NCBI RefSeq assembly: GCF_040958095.1
Contig: NC_091219.1
Location: forward strand, 30,453,252-30,517,251
Length of the DNA stretch: 64,000 bases
Direction of reading: 5' to 3'
Source: Procambarus clarkii
Taxonomy: Eukaryota; Arthropoda; Malacostraca; Decapoda; Cambaridae
Shown: positions 25,301 to 37,300 of the stretch, piece after piece
How positions within the stretch are numbered: the stretch's first letter is position 1
Layout of the letters: every line of letters begins with the position of its first letter
Notes under the pieces: generated by a model
Seen by the model: the letters and a program-made list of their open reading frames with translations, nothing else
Databases searched by the model: none
What the model was told of the DNA's origin: nothing
Translations under genes and position numbers: made by a program

Positions 25301-28300
25301 GGCAGTGGCGTTGTTGTGCTAGTGAAAGAACACCTAAAGGTAAACAAAATAATAATTGCCAATCCACGAGAAGTTGACATAATAGCACTAGGGATATGCA
25401 ATCAGGATGATAAACTAACGATCATAAATGCATATAGTCCACCATCAAGCAACACATGGACAGAGGAGGAGCTAGATAATAAACGAGAGGGTCTTATAAC
25501 AATGAGAGAAATTATAGTCAGAGCTTATAAAGATAGATCACGACTGTTGGTAGTCGGCGACTTCAACTTAAAATTCATAGACTGGGAGGCATATGAATCT
25601 ATAACGGAAGATTTTTGGACTTGTAGATTCGTAAACTTCATCCTGGAAACATTCATGTTTCAACATGTTAAACACGCTACGAGGATGAGAGATGGGGATG
25701 TTCCCTCCATGCTGAATTTTATATTTACCAGGAAAGAGGAAGAGATATTTGACATTCAGTACCTCCCTCCGATAGGTAAAAGTGACCATGTCTTATTGGG
25801 AATAAAATATGCTATGCGTTATACTTTGGAAGAAAATGAGGTTGAAGCAGTTGAAATGCCTGATTTCAGGAGAGGTCATTATGGGGAACTCAGACATTTC
25901 TTTCAGGAAATTGACTGGAAAGACTTGCTGTTAGGACATGAAGTAAATGAGATGTATGTCAAGTTTTGTTAAATATATGATAAAGGCACAAAAAAATATA
26001 TTCCAAAGCAGAGATGCAGAACTAGGAAACAGGATTGGTTTGACAGAAATTGCGAGAGTGCCAGAGACCAAAAGATACAAAAATGGAATCAATATAGGAA
26101 GAGGCCAAACCCGCCAAACATACCAGCGATACAAAGATGTGAGAAACAACTACACGGCAGTGAGAAGAGAGGCAGAAAGAAATTTTGAAAAAGGGATTGC
26201 GGACAAATGTAAAACAGAACCAGGTCTATTCTATAAATTCATAAACAACAAATTGCAGGTAAAGGATAATATTCAGAGGTTGAAAATGGGAAATATTCAC
26301 AGAAAATGAAAAGGAAATGTGTTAAACATTAAATGGAAAGTTCCAAAGTGTGTTTGTACAAAATGAAATTTTCAGGGAACCAGACACAATAAGAATGCCA
26401 GAGAACTGCATAGAGCACATAAAGGTGTCTAGAGATGAAGTGGAGAAAATGCTAAAGGAGCTAAGTAAGAACAAAGCAGTTGGTCCAGATGGAGTTTCAC
26501 CATGGGTTCTGAGAGAATGTGCATCTGAGCTCAGCATTCCACTTGAACTGATTTTTCAGGCATTCCTGTGTAAAGGAGTTAGTTGTAGCCGATGTGTGGA
26601 AAAAGGCTAACATAGTCCCAGTCTACAAAAGTGGCAGCAGAGAAGACCTCCTTAATTATAGACCTGTATCATTGACTAGTGTAATAGTCAAAATATTGGA
26701 AAAATAATTAAAATTAAATGGGTAGAACACCTGGAGAAAAACGATATAATATCAGACTGACAGTATGGTTTACGATCTGGAAGATCCTGTGTAACGAATT
26801 TACTCAGTTTCTATGATCGAGCCACAGAGATTTTACAGGAAAGAAATGGTTGGGTTGACTACATCTATCTGGACCTAAAAAAGGCTTTTGACAGAGTTCC
26901 ACATAAGAGGTAGTTCTGGAAACTGGAACATATTGAAGGGAGTGACAGGTAAGCTTCTAGCAAGGATGAAAAATTTCCTAACTGATAGAAAAATGAGGGC
27001 TGTAATCAAGAGGCAATGTATTGGATTGGAGGAATGTCACAAGTGGAGTACCACAGGGTTCAGTTCTTGCACCAGTAATGTTCATTGTCTACATAAACGA
27101 TCTACCAAATGGAATACAGAATTATACGAACATGTTTGCTGATGATGCTAAGATAATAGGGAAGATAAGAAACCTAGAAGATTGTCATGCCTTTCAAGAA
27201 GACTTGGACAAAATAAGTATATGGAGCACTACTTGGCAAATGGAATTTAATGCAAATAAATGCCATGTTATGGAATGTGGAATAGGAGAACTTAGACCCC
27301 ACACAAACTATAAATTATGTGAGAAATCTTTAAAGAATCTGACAAAGAAAGGGATCTAGGGGTGGTTCTAGATAGAAAATGTCACCTGAGAACCACATTA
27401 AGAACATTGTGCAAGGAGCCTATGCTACACTTTCTAACTTCAGAGTTGCTTTTAAATACATGGATGGAGAATTTACTAAAAAAAATTGTTCACGACTCTT
27501 GTTAGACCAAAACTGGAATATGCAGCGGTTATATGGTGCCCATATCTTAAGAAGCACATAAACAAATTGGAAAAGGTGCAAAGATATGCCACCAAGTGAT
27601 TTTCTGAGCTGAAGGACAAGAGCTATGATGAGAGATTAGAGGCATTAAATATGCAAAAACTAGAAGATAGAAGAAAAAGAGACAATATGATCACTACGTA
27701 CAAAATAGTAACAGGAATCGATAAAATTGATAGGGAAGAATTCCTGAGACCCGGAACTTCAAGAACAAGAGGTCATAGATTTAAACTAACAAAACAAAGC
27801 TGCCGGAGAAATATAAGAAAATTCTCTTTTGTAAACAGAGTGGTAGACAGTTGGAACAAGTTAGGTGAGAAGGTGATGGAGGCCAAAACCGTCAGTAGCT
27901 TCAAAGCGTTATATGACTGAGTGCTAGGTAGACGGGACACCACGAACGTAGCTCTCATCCTGTAACTACACTTTGGTAATTACACACACACTGTGTGTGT
28001 GTGTGTGTGTGTGAATTGGATTGTGTGAAAATGAATTGGTGCATGTGTTATTACCTAATTATTATCAGTTTTTGTGCTTTATCATAAATAATTCAGAAAT
28101 GTACAGTGGGTATTGCCACACAGTGATACTGATGGTAGTAAGATATAGCTCCAGGAAAGGTTAAAGGAAATACTGTATCTTTAACCCCACTGATTATGAT
28201 CTTCATGCTCTCTGCATCAACCATTCCATTGAATACCTGCCGAGGGCAGTACTAATTTTATCCGTGTTTTGCTGCACCCCCAATGAAAGCAAGTGAGCAC

Positions 28301-31300
28301 TTCTTAATTTTTTACAATAGCTAAACTAAAATGTAGACATTCCCTAACATGTTTTTGGTGCCCCCTTTAAAAAAGAGTTTTTGTTACTTAAAGGTGACGT
28401 GCATTAATGTTCTTTGGGAAAGACTGCATTAGCCTGGCCTCTCAAGGATAGGAAGATCCCAGATGAAACCAGACACTTAGAAATACAGTACATATGCAGT
28501 ATACCATAAATAGATAAACACATTGAGGTGTGCATGTTGAGTAAATTGTTCTGCTTGCATTTTTAATTTCTAGCCTTGCTTATTTGTCTTTAATGTGCAT
28601 TATGTATATCTTTTAACTGAATTTGGTTAGAAATGTTTATTTTATTTTCAGCATCCTGGGTGTGTTCAAAATATAATTTAAGGTTACGAAAGTTATATAC
28701 ATTATGTGCATATGTAGCTGCAGTGATTGCAAAATTAATTCAGTAAAAGTCTAGATAATTTGAAAATCAAATTTACCTTTCTTGTTCAGAAGGACAAAAA
28801 TGAGGATGGATAAGATGCGTCCCTTCATGGTTTAACAAAGGAAGCTTTTGAATCATTGATTGTAGATTATGGAGGCAAATGGTCAAGATGGGTTGTGTGT
28901 TGCTTGTTTTAACCCGAGGTGTATCAATCATGCGTTACATGTACACATTTTTACTCTTGAGTAGGAAAGGTTTGCATTTAATGAGATTTCAAAGAATTTA
29001 GGTTTTCTAGGGTTATTTCTCAGAGTATTGCAAATATTTAAGTGGCATATAAAAAAGGAAGTGAGTGTAAGGCAACAGTATTAGTATCTCCTTGAGCTCC
29101 CTTTGGCATGAGGTTATCTTTCTTGTCTTTGGCTGATAAGATTACCTGAACCATTGTTTATCATTCTGACAACAACCAACTCCATGCTCTTTCCTCGCAT
29201 GTAAATGGTACCGTGTAGCTTCTAACGAATGGGTTTTGATAATAACATTGTTGTAGCAGTTATTTTATTGTGTTCATTTTTTAATTTTTTTGTCATCGTG
29301 TCACTTGTGACTCTCATCACTACAGTATTTGTTAAATATATTGTATATTCACTATACTGTACCAATATATGCAACTGATTAGCATGCTAGTTATAATAGT
29401 CCGGCATCTGTTCCTTCTGATAGCATTGTCAGGCAACTGCTGCTCCTCTTAGTTATCATAGGCAACTGCTGCACTTATTAATTATCATAGGCAACTGCTG
29501 CTCCTCTTAGGCTTCTGTTAGTTATCATAGGCAACTGCTGCTGCTCTTAGTTATCATAGGCAATTGCTGCTGCTCTTAGTTATCATAGGCAACTGCTGCT
29601 CCTCTTAGGCTTCTGTTGTCATAGGCAACTGCTGCTGTTCTTAGTTATCATAGGGAACTGCTGCTGCTCTAAATTATCATAGGCAACTGCTGCTGCTCTA
29701 AATTATCATAGGCAACTGCTGCACTTATTAATTATCATAAGCAACTGTTGCTTCCCTTAGTTATCAGGAAACTGCTGCTTCTGTTAGTTATACTAGGCAA
29801 CTACTGCTTCTCTTAGTTATCATAGACAACTGCTGCTGCTCTTAGTTATCATAGGCAACTACTGCTTCTCTTAGTTATCATAGACAACTGCTGCTGCTGC
29901 TCTTAGTTATCATAGGCAACTGGTGCTGCTTTTAGTTATCATAGGCAACTACTGCTGCTTTTAGTTATCATAGGACAACTGCTTTTAGTTATCATAGTCA
30001 ACTGCTGCTGCTTTTAGTTATCATAGGCAACTGCTGCTGCTCTTGGTTATCATAGGCACTTGCTGCTTCACTAAGGCTTCTGTTAGTTATGATAGGAAAC
30101 TGCTGCTTCACTAAGGCTTCTGTTAGTTATGATAGGAAACTGCTGCTGTTCTTAGTTATCATAGGCAACTGCTGCTGCTCTTAGTTATCATAGGCAACTG
30201 CTGCTTTTCTTAGTTATCATAGGCAATTGCTGCTCCTCTTAGTTATCATAGGCAACTGCTGCTCCTCTAAGGCTTCTGTTAGTTATCATAGGCAACTGCT
30301 GCTCCTCTTAGTTATCATAGGCAACTGCTGCTGCTCTTAGTTATCATAGGCAACTGCTGCTTCTCTAAGGCTTCTGTTAGTTATCATAGGCAACTGCTGC
30401 TCCTCTTAGTTATCATAGGCAACTGCTGCTGCTCTTAGTTATCATAGGCAACTGCTGCTGCTCTTGGTTATCATAGGCACTTGCTGCTTCACTAAGGCTT
30501 CTGTTAGTTATCATAGGCAACTGCTGCTGCTCTTAGTTATCATAGGCAACTGCTGCTTTTCTTAGTTATCATAGGCAACTGCTGCTTCTCTTAGTTATCA
30601 TAGGCAACTGCTGCTGCTCTTAGTTATCATAGGCAACTGCTGCTTCTCTTAGTTATCATAGGCAACTGCTGCTGCTCTTAGTTATCATAGGCAACTGCTC
30701 CTTCTCTTAGGCTTCTGTTAGTTATCATAGGCAACTGCTGCTACTCTTAATTATCATAGGCATGATTGGTGATAGCTTCTTGTTGGGTGTCCTGCCTCTA
30801 ATCGTGGCTCTTTGGTGGGTATGGGGGCACATTCGTGAATGAAAGTCTGACCTCTCGTCCTTATCAAATTCTGTTCCTCTTCTACCTTCTCGGGCTCATG
30901 GGGTAGGCGACCAAGCCCCCGAGTCGGACCGTGCTCTGTATCCCTCGCTGCATTGGGCCCCGGACCTTGCTCCTCCTCTGACCCTCCTGACTACTCCCCT
31001 CCCTCCTCTATGGTTGGGTCAAGCCCCATGCCCCCAGTGGTGACCATCTCGTCCCCTGGCACACCTGTCTCTAGTAGGGACTACTGCGCCTTTTAACCCC
31101 TCTCTCTCTGGGGGTTCTCAATGCCGTCCATTCCGTCCTCGCCACGGCTGCGCTCGGTCGATTCCTTCCCGTAATGATGCGTTTCAAGCTTTGTTTGGTC
31201 CCGCTTCGTGGGCCAAATACTTTGATCTCCTCCCTCTTGATTCTATGCCTCCTGACAATTTCTCCCTCCATAGGCACCTTGTTAATTCAGTAGATGCCTC

Positions 31301-34300
31301 TGTTACTTTCAACCTCACCTGTCTCGGTACACGTGTCGTTGCTGCTCCTTCTCAGGATGCAGTCTCCAGCTTGGCCGCCTTATTCTGCCTTGGCGAGACC
31401 CCTGTTCGGCTCTCCAAGGACGCTCGGTTCTACTCCCTCCCCATGTTGCGACCGGTGTTCGGAATCTGTAGGATTGCCACAAAGATATTCGGCATGTCCT
31501 CGAAGCCCAAGGGCATTCTGTCCTCCAGGTGGACTCGTTTACTCATCCCCCCTTGTGGTCGTCGCCCTCAACCCCTTCGGGTTGTGAAGATTACCTTTGA
31601 TGGTAGGACCCTTCCTGCCCTCTTTCATTCTTGCTGGTGCCAGGTGCTCCGTCTAGGAGTACATTCCCTCTCCTCGGCTCTGCAATAAGTGCTACAGGTT
31701 TGGGCATGAAGCCCTCCGCTGCTCCGGTACTGTGTCTCTGTCCTGTGTGTGGGGACGAGGGTCGCTCTAAGTCGGAATGCACTTCTCCCCAGGCTTGCTG
31801 CTTCAATTGTGGTGAGGCCCACCCTACCTTCTCCCGCGCGTGTATACATTACAAGCTTGAGGCAGCTGTCCTCAACCTGAAGCACCGGGAACGTTTGTCT
31901 TTTCCTGAGGCGAGGCGCCAAGTTTGCCGTCTCCCACCTTATGCTAACATCTCTTATGCTCGCGTGTTGCGCTCTTCCTCTCCCCGTCCTTCCCACCTTC
32001 CTCAGTCTCACAACCGTTTACAGGCCTTAGACCCAGACATGCCCACCGCCCCCTCCTCTATTCCTTTGCATTCTGTCCCGGAGGGCCCCCCTCCTGTCTC
32101 TCTGTCTGGGGTTCCCCTTCTTTCTTCCCAGTCTGTCGTGTCTCCTGTGTCTTCTTCCTCATCTCCCTCCGATCCTCCTTCACATCCTTCTCCTCCGTCT
32201 CTTAGCTCTCCACACCGCCTGTCAGTGCGGGTTGATGTTCATCGCTCTCCCAATGGCTGTCGTGTTTGCTCTTGTTCTGCTTCTCCTGTTGAGACGCTAG
32301 AATCTGTTGCCCAGTACATTGTTGCTGGGATGCCTATCTCTTTGAGTCAAAGTGTAAGCCTGGCTCCTCTCCTTCCTCCTCCTCCCCGGCAGGTAAGAAG
32401 GCTTCGCTTTCTTCCTCGCTCCCTACCTCTGACTCTCTCGCCGCTCCATCCCCTCCCGTTTCGGTGGTTCCGCCCCGTTCCTGCTATGGAGGTCTCTTTG
32501 GCCCCCCGCTTCCCTCTCGGTTGCTGCCCTTGCTGAGGTGCATTCCCTGGTTTCTGGCCCTCCTGCTGCTGTCCTTGACCCTTGGTTGTTTTCCCCCCCT
32601 CCCTCTTCCTCCTCTAGACCCTTCTCGTCGGCCCCTGGTTGGTCCTCCAGCTCCCTTCCCTCCTCCTTTACTCAGTTTACCCATGCCCCTTAACCCTGAC
32701 TTCGCTGACCCTGACCCTGATCCTGCACTTCTTTAACGTGCTGTGTTCCCTTTTCACCTTTGTTTCTTCGTTGTTCTCTGTTGCTGTCCTTTCTCTTCTT
32801 GACGATGTTTATTCTTCAGTGGAACATTCGTGGTTATTACGCCAGTTTCCTTGAACTCCAATTTCTGCTTTCACGATTTTTGCCCCTTTGTGTCCGTCTC
32901 CAGGAGCTGATGCGTGGTGCTCATTCTGGTCGCCCTGAGCTGTTGTTGGGCCTCCTAACTCTTCTGTGCTCTTGATTAGCTCTGATGTTCCCTTCGTACC
33001 CTTACTTTTTCCTGCGCCTCTCCATTCTTCTGCTGCTCGCATCTTTGTGAGGAAATGGTGCAGTTTGTTCCATTTATCTCACCCCGAGTGTCCCGCTTTC
33101 TCTTCCCGATCTTAAACACCTACTGGACTCATTGCCGGAGCCTGTGCTCCTGCTAGGGGATTTCAATTGTCAACATACCCTTTGGGGTGATGTTCTGACA
33201 AATTCCCAAGGTCGCCTTCTCGAACCGTTCATCCTCTCTTCTTCCCTGTCTCTTCTGAATTCTGGTGAGCCCACTCATTTAGACTCTCGGACTCGCACCC
33301 TTTCCTGTCTTGGTCTTTCTCTTTGCGCGTCTTCCCTCTACTTAGATTTCGAGTGGCGGGTTCTTGATGACCTCCATGGTTATCTTGAGATGATTTCGGG
33401 GCTTTTTAGTGTCCCCGCGGCCCGGTCCTCGACCAAGCCTCCAGTGACCATTTTCCCATCCTTGATTCCTTTTTCTCTTTTCACCCTCCCCTCACCTTCC
33501 CTTGGTGGCATTTTGCCGAGGCTGACTGGCCCTTCTTTACCCTCCGTGCTTCTATCTCCGACCTCTTTATTCTGCCTCTCCCTTGCGCCCTCCTCCTTTT
33601 TTATGTCACCGTCATCGAAGCTGACCTTCGCTCTATTCCTTGCTCTTCCTCTCGGGGAACGTGGAAGTGAGTTCCCTGGTGGAATGTGGACTGTGCTCAG
33701 GCTGTCCGCTGTAAGCGTGCAGCCTGGAAGAGAAACCATTGCCGGCAGACGACTGAATCTCTTCTTTTGTTTCGGAAGGCAAGTGTGGTGGCCCGTAGGA
33801 CCATCCGTATGGCTAAACCTGCATGTTGGATATCTTATGTCTCCACCATCATGTCCAAAACTCCTCTACCGCTGATCTGGAAGCATATCCACAAGATAGG
33901 GGGTAAGTTCATTCCCGATGTCTCACCGGTCCTTCACCTCTGTGGTACTCTTGTGGCAGACCCATTGCAGGTTGCGACCGAATTAGGTTCGCACTTTTTG
34001 TCTCTTAGCTTTGGTTCTCATCTCCCTCAATCCTTCCTTCCTTCGTAAGTCTCTTCGTGAATCTTGTCCTTTGGGTTTCTGTACTCATCCCTTTTCTCTC
34101 TCTGAGCTTCAGTCTGCCCTGGCCCACTGTGGTTCTACGGCGGCAGGCTCCGATGGCATTCATTATGAGATGCTTCGACATCTCCCTCCTTGCTCGTCTC
34201 AGTATTTACTGAGTCTATTTAATCGGGTCTGGGAGTCGTCGTCAGTCCCTGAGGACTGGCTCGATGCTGTTGTCCTCCCTGTTTGGAAACCAGGGTCTCT

Positions 34301-37300
34301 CGGGTCATCCCCCAAGGACTTTACGCCCTATTTCCCTCACGAGTTGTGTCTGCAAACTCTTTGAACATATGGTTAACGTTCATCTGATGTGGTTCTTAGA
34401 ACACTATCACCACCTCTCTCCTCCTCAATTTGGCTTTCGCAAGTGCCGCAGCACAACGGATGTCCTGGTGAACTTGGAGGTCTATATTCGTACTGCTCTT
34501 GCTGTGAAGACCTTCGTTGTTGCCATCCTTTTTGACCTGGAAAAGGCTTACGACACTACCTGGCGGTATCGTATTCTGTCCCAACTTCATTCTTTCTGCC
34601 TTCGTGGGAATCTCCCTCTCTTCCTCCAGAGTTTCCTTCTCATCGTTCCTTTCGAGTGAGGCTTGGTACCACTATACCCCTTTTAGGCAATATGAGGGTG
34701 TGCCCCAAGGTAGTGTTCTGAGCACTACTCTTTTTCTTGTTGCTCTCAATGGTCTTCTTTCTTCCCTTCCTTCTGGCGTCTTCTCTGCTCTCTATGTAGA
34801 CAATCTTACCTTTGCTGTCGGGGTGATGATTCGCCTCTCCTTCAACTGGCGGCTTCAACTTGCGATTGATGCCGTGATCATGGCTTCAGGTTCTCTACGT
34901 CTAAGACTTGTGCTATGACTTTTACTCAGAAGCGTGTCATTCTCCATCCCTCTGTCACTTTATGGTCATCCACTAGTTTACAATGATTCCGCTAAACTTT
35001 TGGGGTTAATCTTTGACACTCGTTTGTCTTGGATGGCCCATATCTCTTACCTCTGCGCCGAATGCTAATTTTTTTTTAATTTTGCCCCGAGGGGCGAGTT
35101 TATTGGGCAGCGCCACTCGTCTTGTGAGTGAACATACCGCCATAGCAGAATGTACAACACTCCCCAATAGGAAGAAAACCCGCTGGGTTGTTCATCCTGT
35201 CACTTGTACCCAGACACAGCTGGGACTTGCTTAACTGTCTCAAGTGAACAGCTCCTCAAACAAGAAGATTAACATTTATCAACCCTTAAAAGCTTACGTT
35301 ATCTTGCGGGTGCAAAATTGGGAAATCTTTTAAGAACAGTATCAACATTTGACAAAAAGTGTTTTCCTAACTCAAACAATGTGGGGTTTATTATTCTACA
35401 GTTATTCCTAATATCTCTCAGGTGTTCACATTCACGTAGATAGTGGTCAAGGCGGTGTCCATCACTCTCACCACAGATGCTGCAACTGCGCTGATCAACT
35501 GTTGTTTCCATTCCAAATCTCCATGGATATTTGTATCCAAGACGGATTCTCGCTATTACAGATTCTCTCCCTCGTCGTCCTCCTCTTCGGCCATACTGAT
35601 TGGGATTGCCAGCTGCAACCATGTTGTACCATCGTACAGATTCACTGGTTTGTGCTTCTATCCTCCTTTCCTCAGTTACCTTGTCACGGTGATGTTGCCT
35701 GATAATACCTCTAATTTGTAGTTGAGTCTTGGGTATGAAGTATTCAATATGGTCTCCTTCAGCGCCTTCAGCAGCCAGCACATCTGCTCATTCATTCCCA
35801 CATATTCCAACATGGGAGGGGATCCACAGAAACTTGATGACTCTTCCCTGGTTGGTAAGTACTCTCACAGCTCTCTTGATTTCAGCGACTATTGCAAGAT
35901 TTTCTGCCTGATTTTTACTTAGGCTTTGCAGTGCTGCTTTTGAATCGGTGCAAATCACTGCACCATTAGTGTTCCGTTCAAGAAACCTTAACGCCATAAC
36001 AATGGCAGTTAGCTCTGCTTGCGTTGAAGAGGCATAGTTCTCAATACGTGCTTTGTCTTCATTTCTGCGTTGGAAGGTATTATCCTTGATTACCGTGTAT
36101 GCTGCACCAGCCCTGCCATTGATAGGATTAGATGACCCGTCAGTGTAGATTTGATCTAATTCATCTCCGGCTTCTTTATAAATGTCCTCGAGATACTTGT
36201 GCCTCATTTCTTGTGGTATCATGTTGGATTTTTTCATTGCCATTTCATTGATGATGATCTTGCACGAGTCATCCTCCCAGGGAGGTAACCTCTCTACAGG
36301 CAGGAGCTCACGGGCTTGCTCAAGCAGGTGAAGCTTTTCAAGGTAGAAGCTCTTCAAGGTGCCGAATGCTCTAAGGCCCTTTCCCTCCTTAAGGTTTTGT
36401 CCCATACTTCTTGGGGGGCGGATAGGCATACGCTCCTCTCTTTACATTCCTCACATTTACATTCATTCCTGTCTAAACTCGATTATGGTTGCCCTGCTTA
36501 CTTGTCCGCTTCTCCTTCTACTCTTCGCCGTCTTGATGCTTTGCACCATACTGGGTTGCGCCTCAGCTCTGGTGCCTTTGGTTCAACTCCCGCCCTCAGC
36601 TTGTATGTTGGCTTCTGGCTTCTGTCTCTCCCACTGGCTTCCTATTTCTCCAGGACCGCCGTGATCGCTACTGTCTTCGCTATCTGGCGTGGTCTTGCAA
36701 CATCCTTCCTCTCGCCTCTGTCTTGCCTTGACTTTTACCCCTCCTGTAGTTTCTGTTCCTCTTCACCACCTCCCTCTTTCTGTTCGGCTATCTCGCTTAC
36801 AGGATTCTCATTCCATTCGTCTTTCTCATATTTCTTCTCGTATTGTTCCTTCCTTGCCTCCGTAGAGGATCCCCCTTGCGAAGTTTTGTACATCCTTGAC
36901 CCACGTTACTAAAGCTTTTACTCCTCCTACGGTTCTGAAGCCCCTTTTTCTTGAGCACTTTCCTTCATACTCTTGCTCCGTTTCCATCTTCACTGATGGG
37001 TCTAAGTCTGCAGACGGCATGGGCTACTCCGTTGTTTTTCCTGACCGCACTTATATGTGTCGCCTCCCTTCGGAGACTAGCATCTTCACAGCGGAACGTT
37101 ATGCTATTCTCTATGCTCTCCGTCTCCTGCTTTCTTGTTGTCAATCCTCTTTTGTGGTTGTAGTCGACTCTCGTAGTGCCCTCGTGGCTCTCGGGGGTCC
37201 TTTAATCCTGTCTATCCGGTAGTCGTTGAGATTCAACATTGGCTGTTTCTTATCTCTAGGAAATTTAAATCCGTAGAGTTTTGCTGGGTTTCGAGCCATA

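Larger units (their letters stand above)
23800..27960 (+). mobile_element. CR1/L2-like LINE, nearly full length but decayed
   Basis: It contains an ORF1 (24164-24781), an endonuclease (25178-25972), RT (26350-27250) and the family 3' end at about 27960. RT landmarks: VGPDGVSPWVLRECASELSI, SLTSVIVKILEK-like, YLDLKKAFDRVPHKR, VTSGVPQGSVLAPVMFIVYI, MFADDAKIIG, MEFNANKCHVMECG, VNRVVDSWNKLGEKVMEAK. Frameshifts lie near 26710 and 26910 (a TAG after KR) and a TGA sits near 26758. The 3' UTR ends with TACACTTTGGTAATTACACA followed by a GT microsatellite. Confidence 0.85.

Noticed and set aside
29430..30763. CRISPR-like array of short repeats
   Set aside because: Units are contiguous and diverged with no unique spacers, and the surroundings are eukaryotic; it is a satellite.
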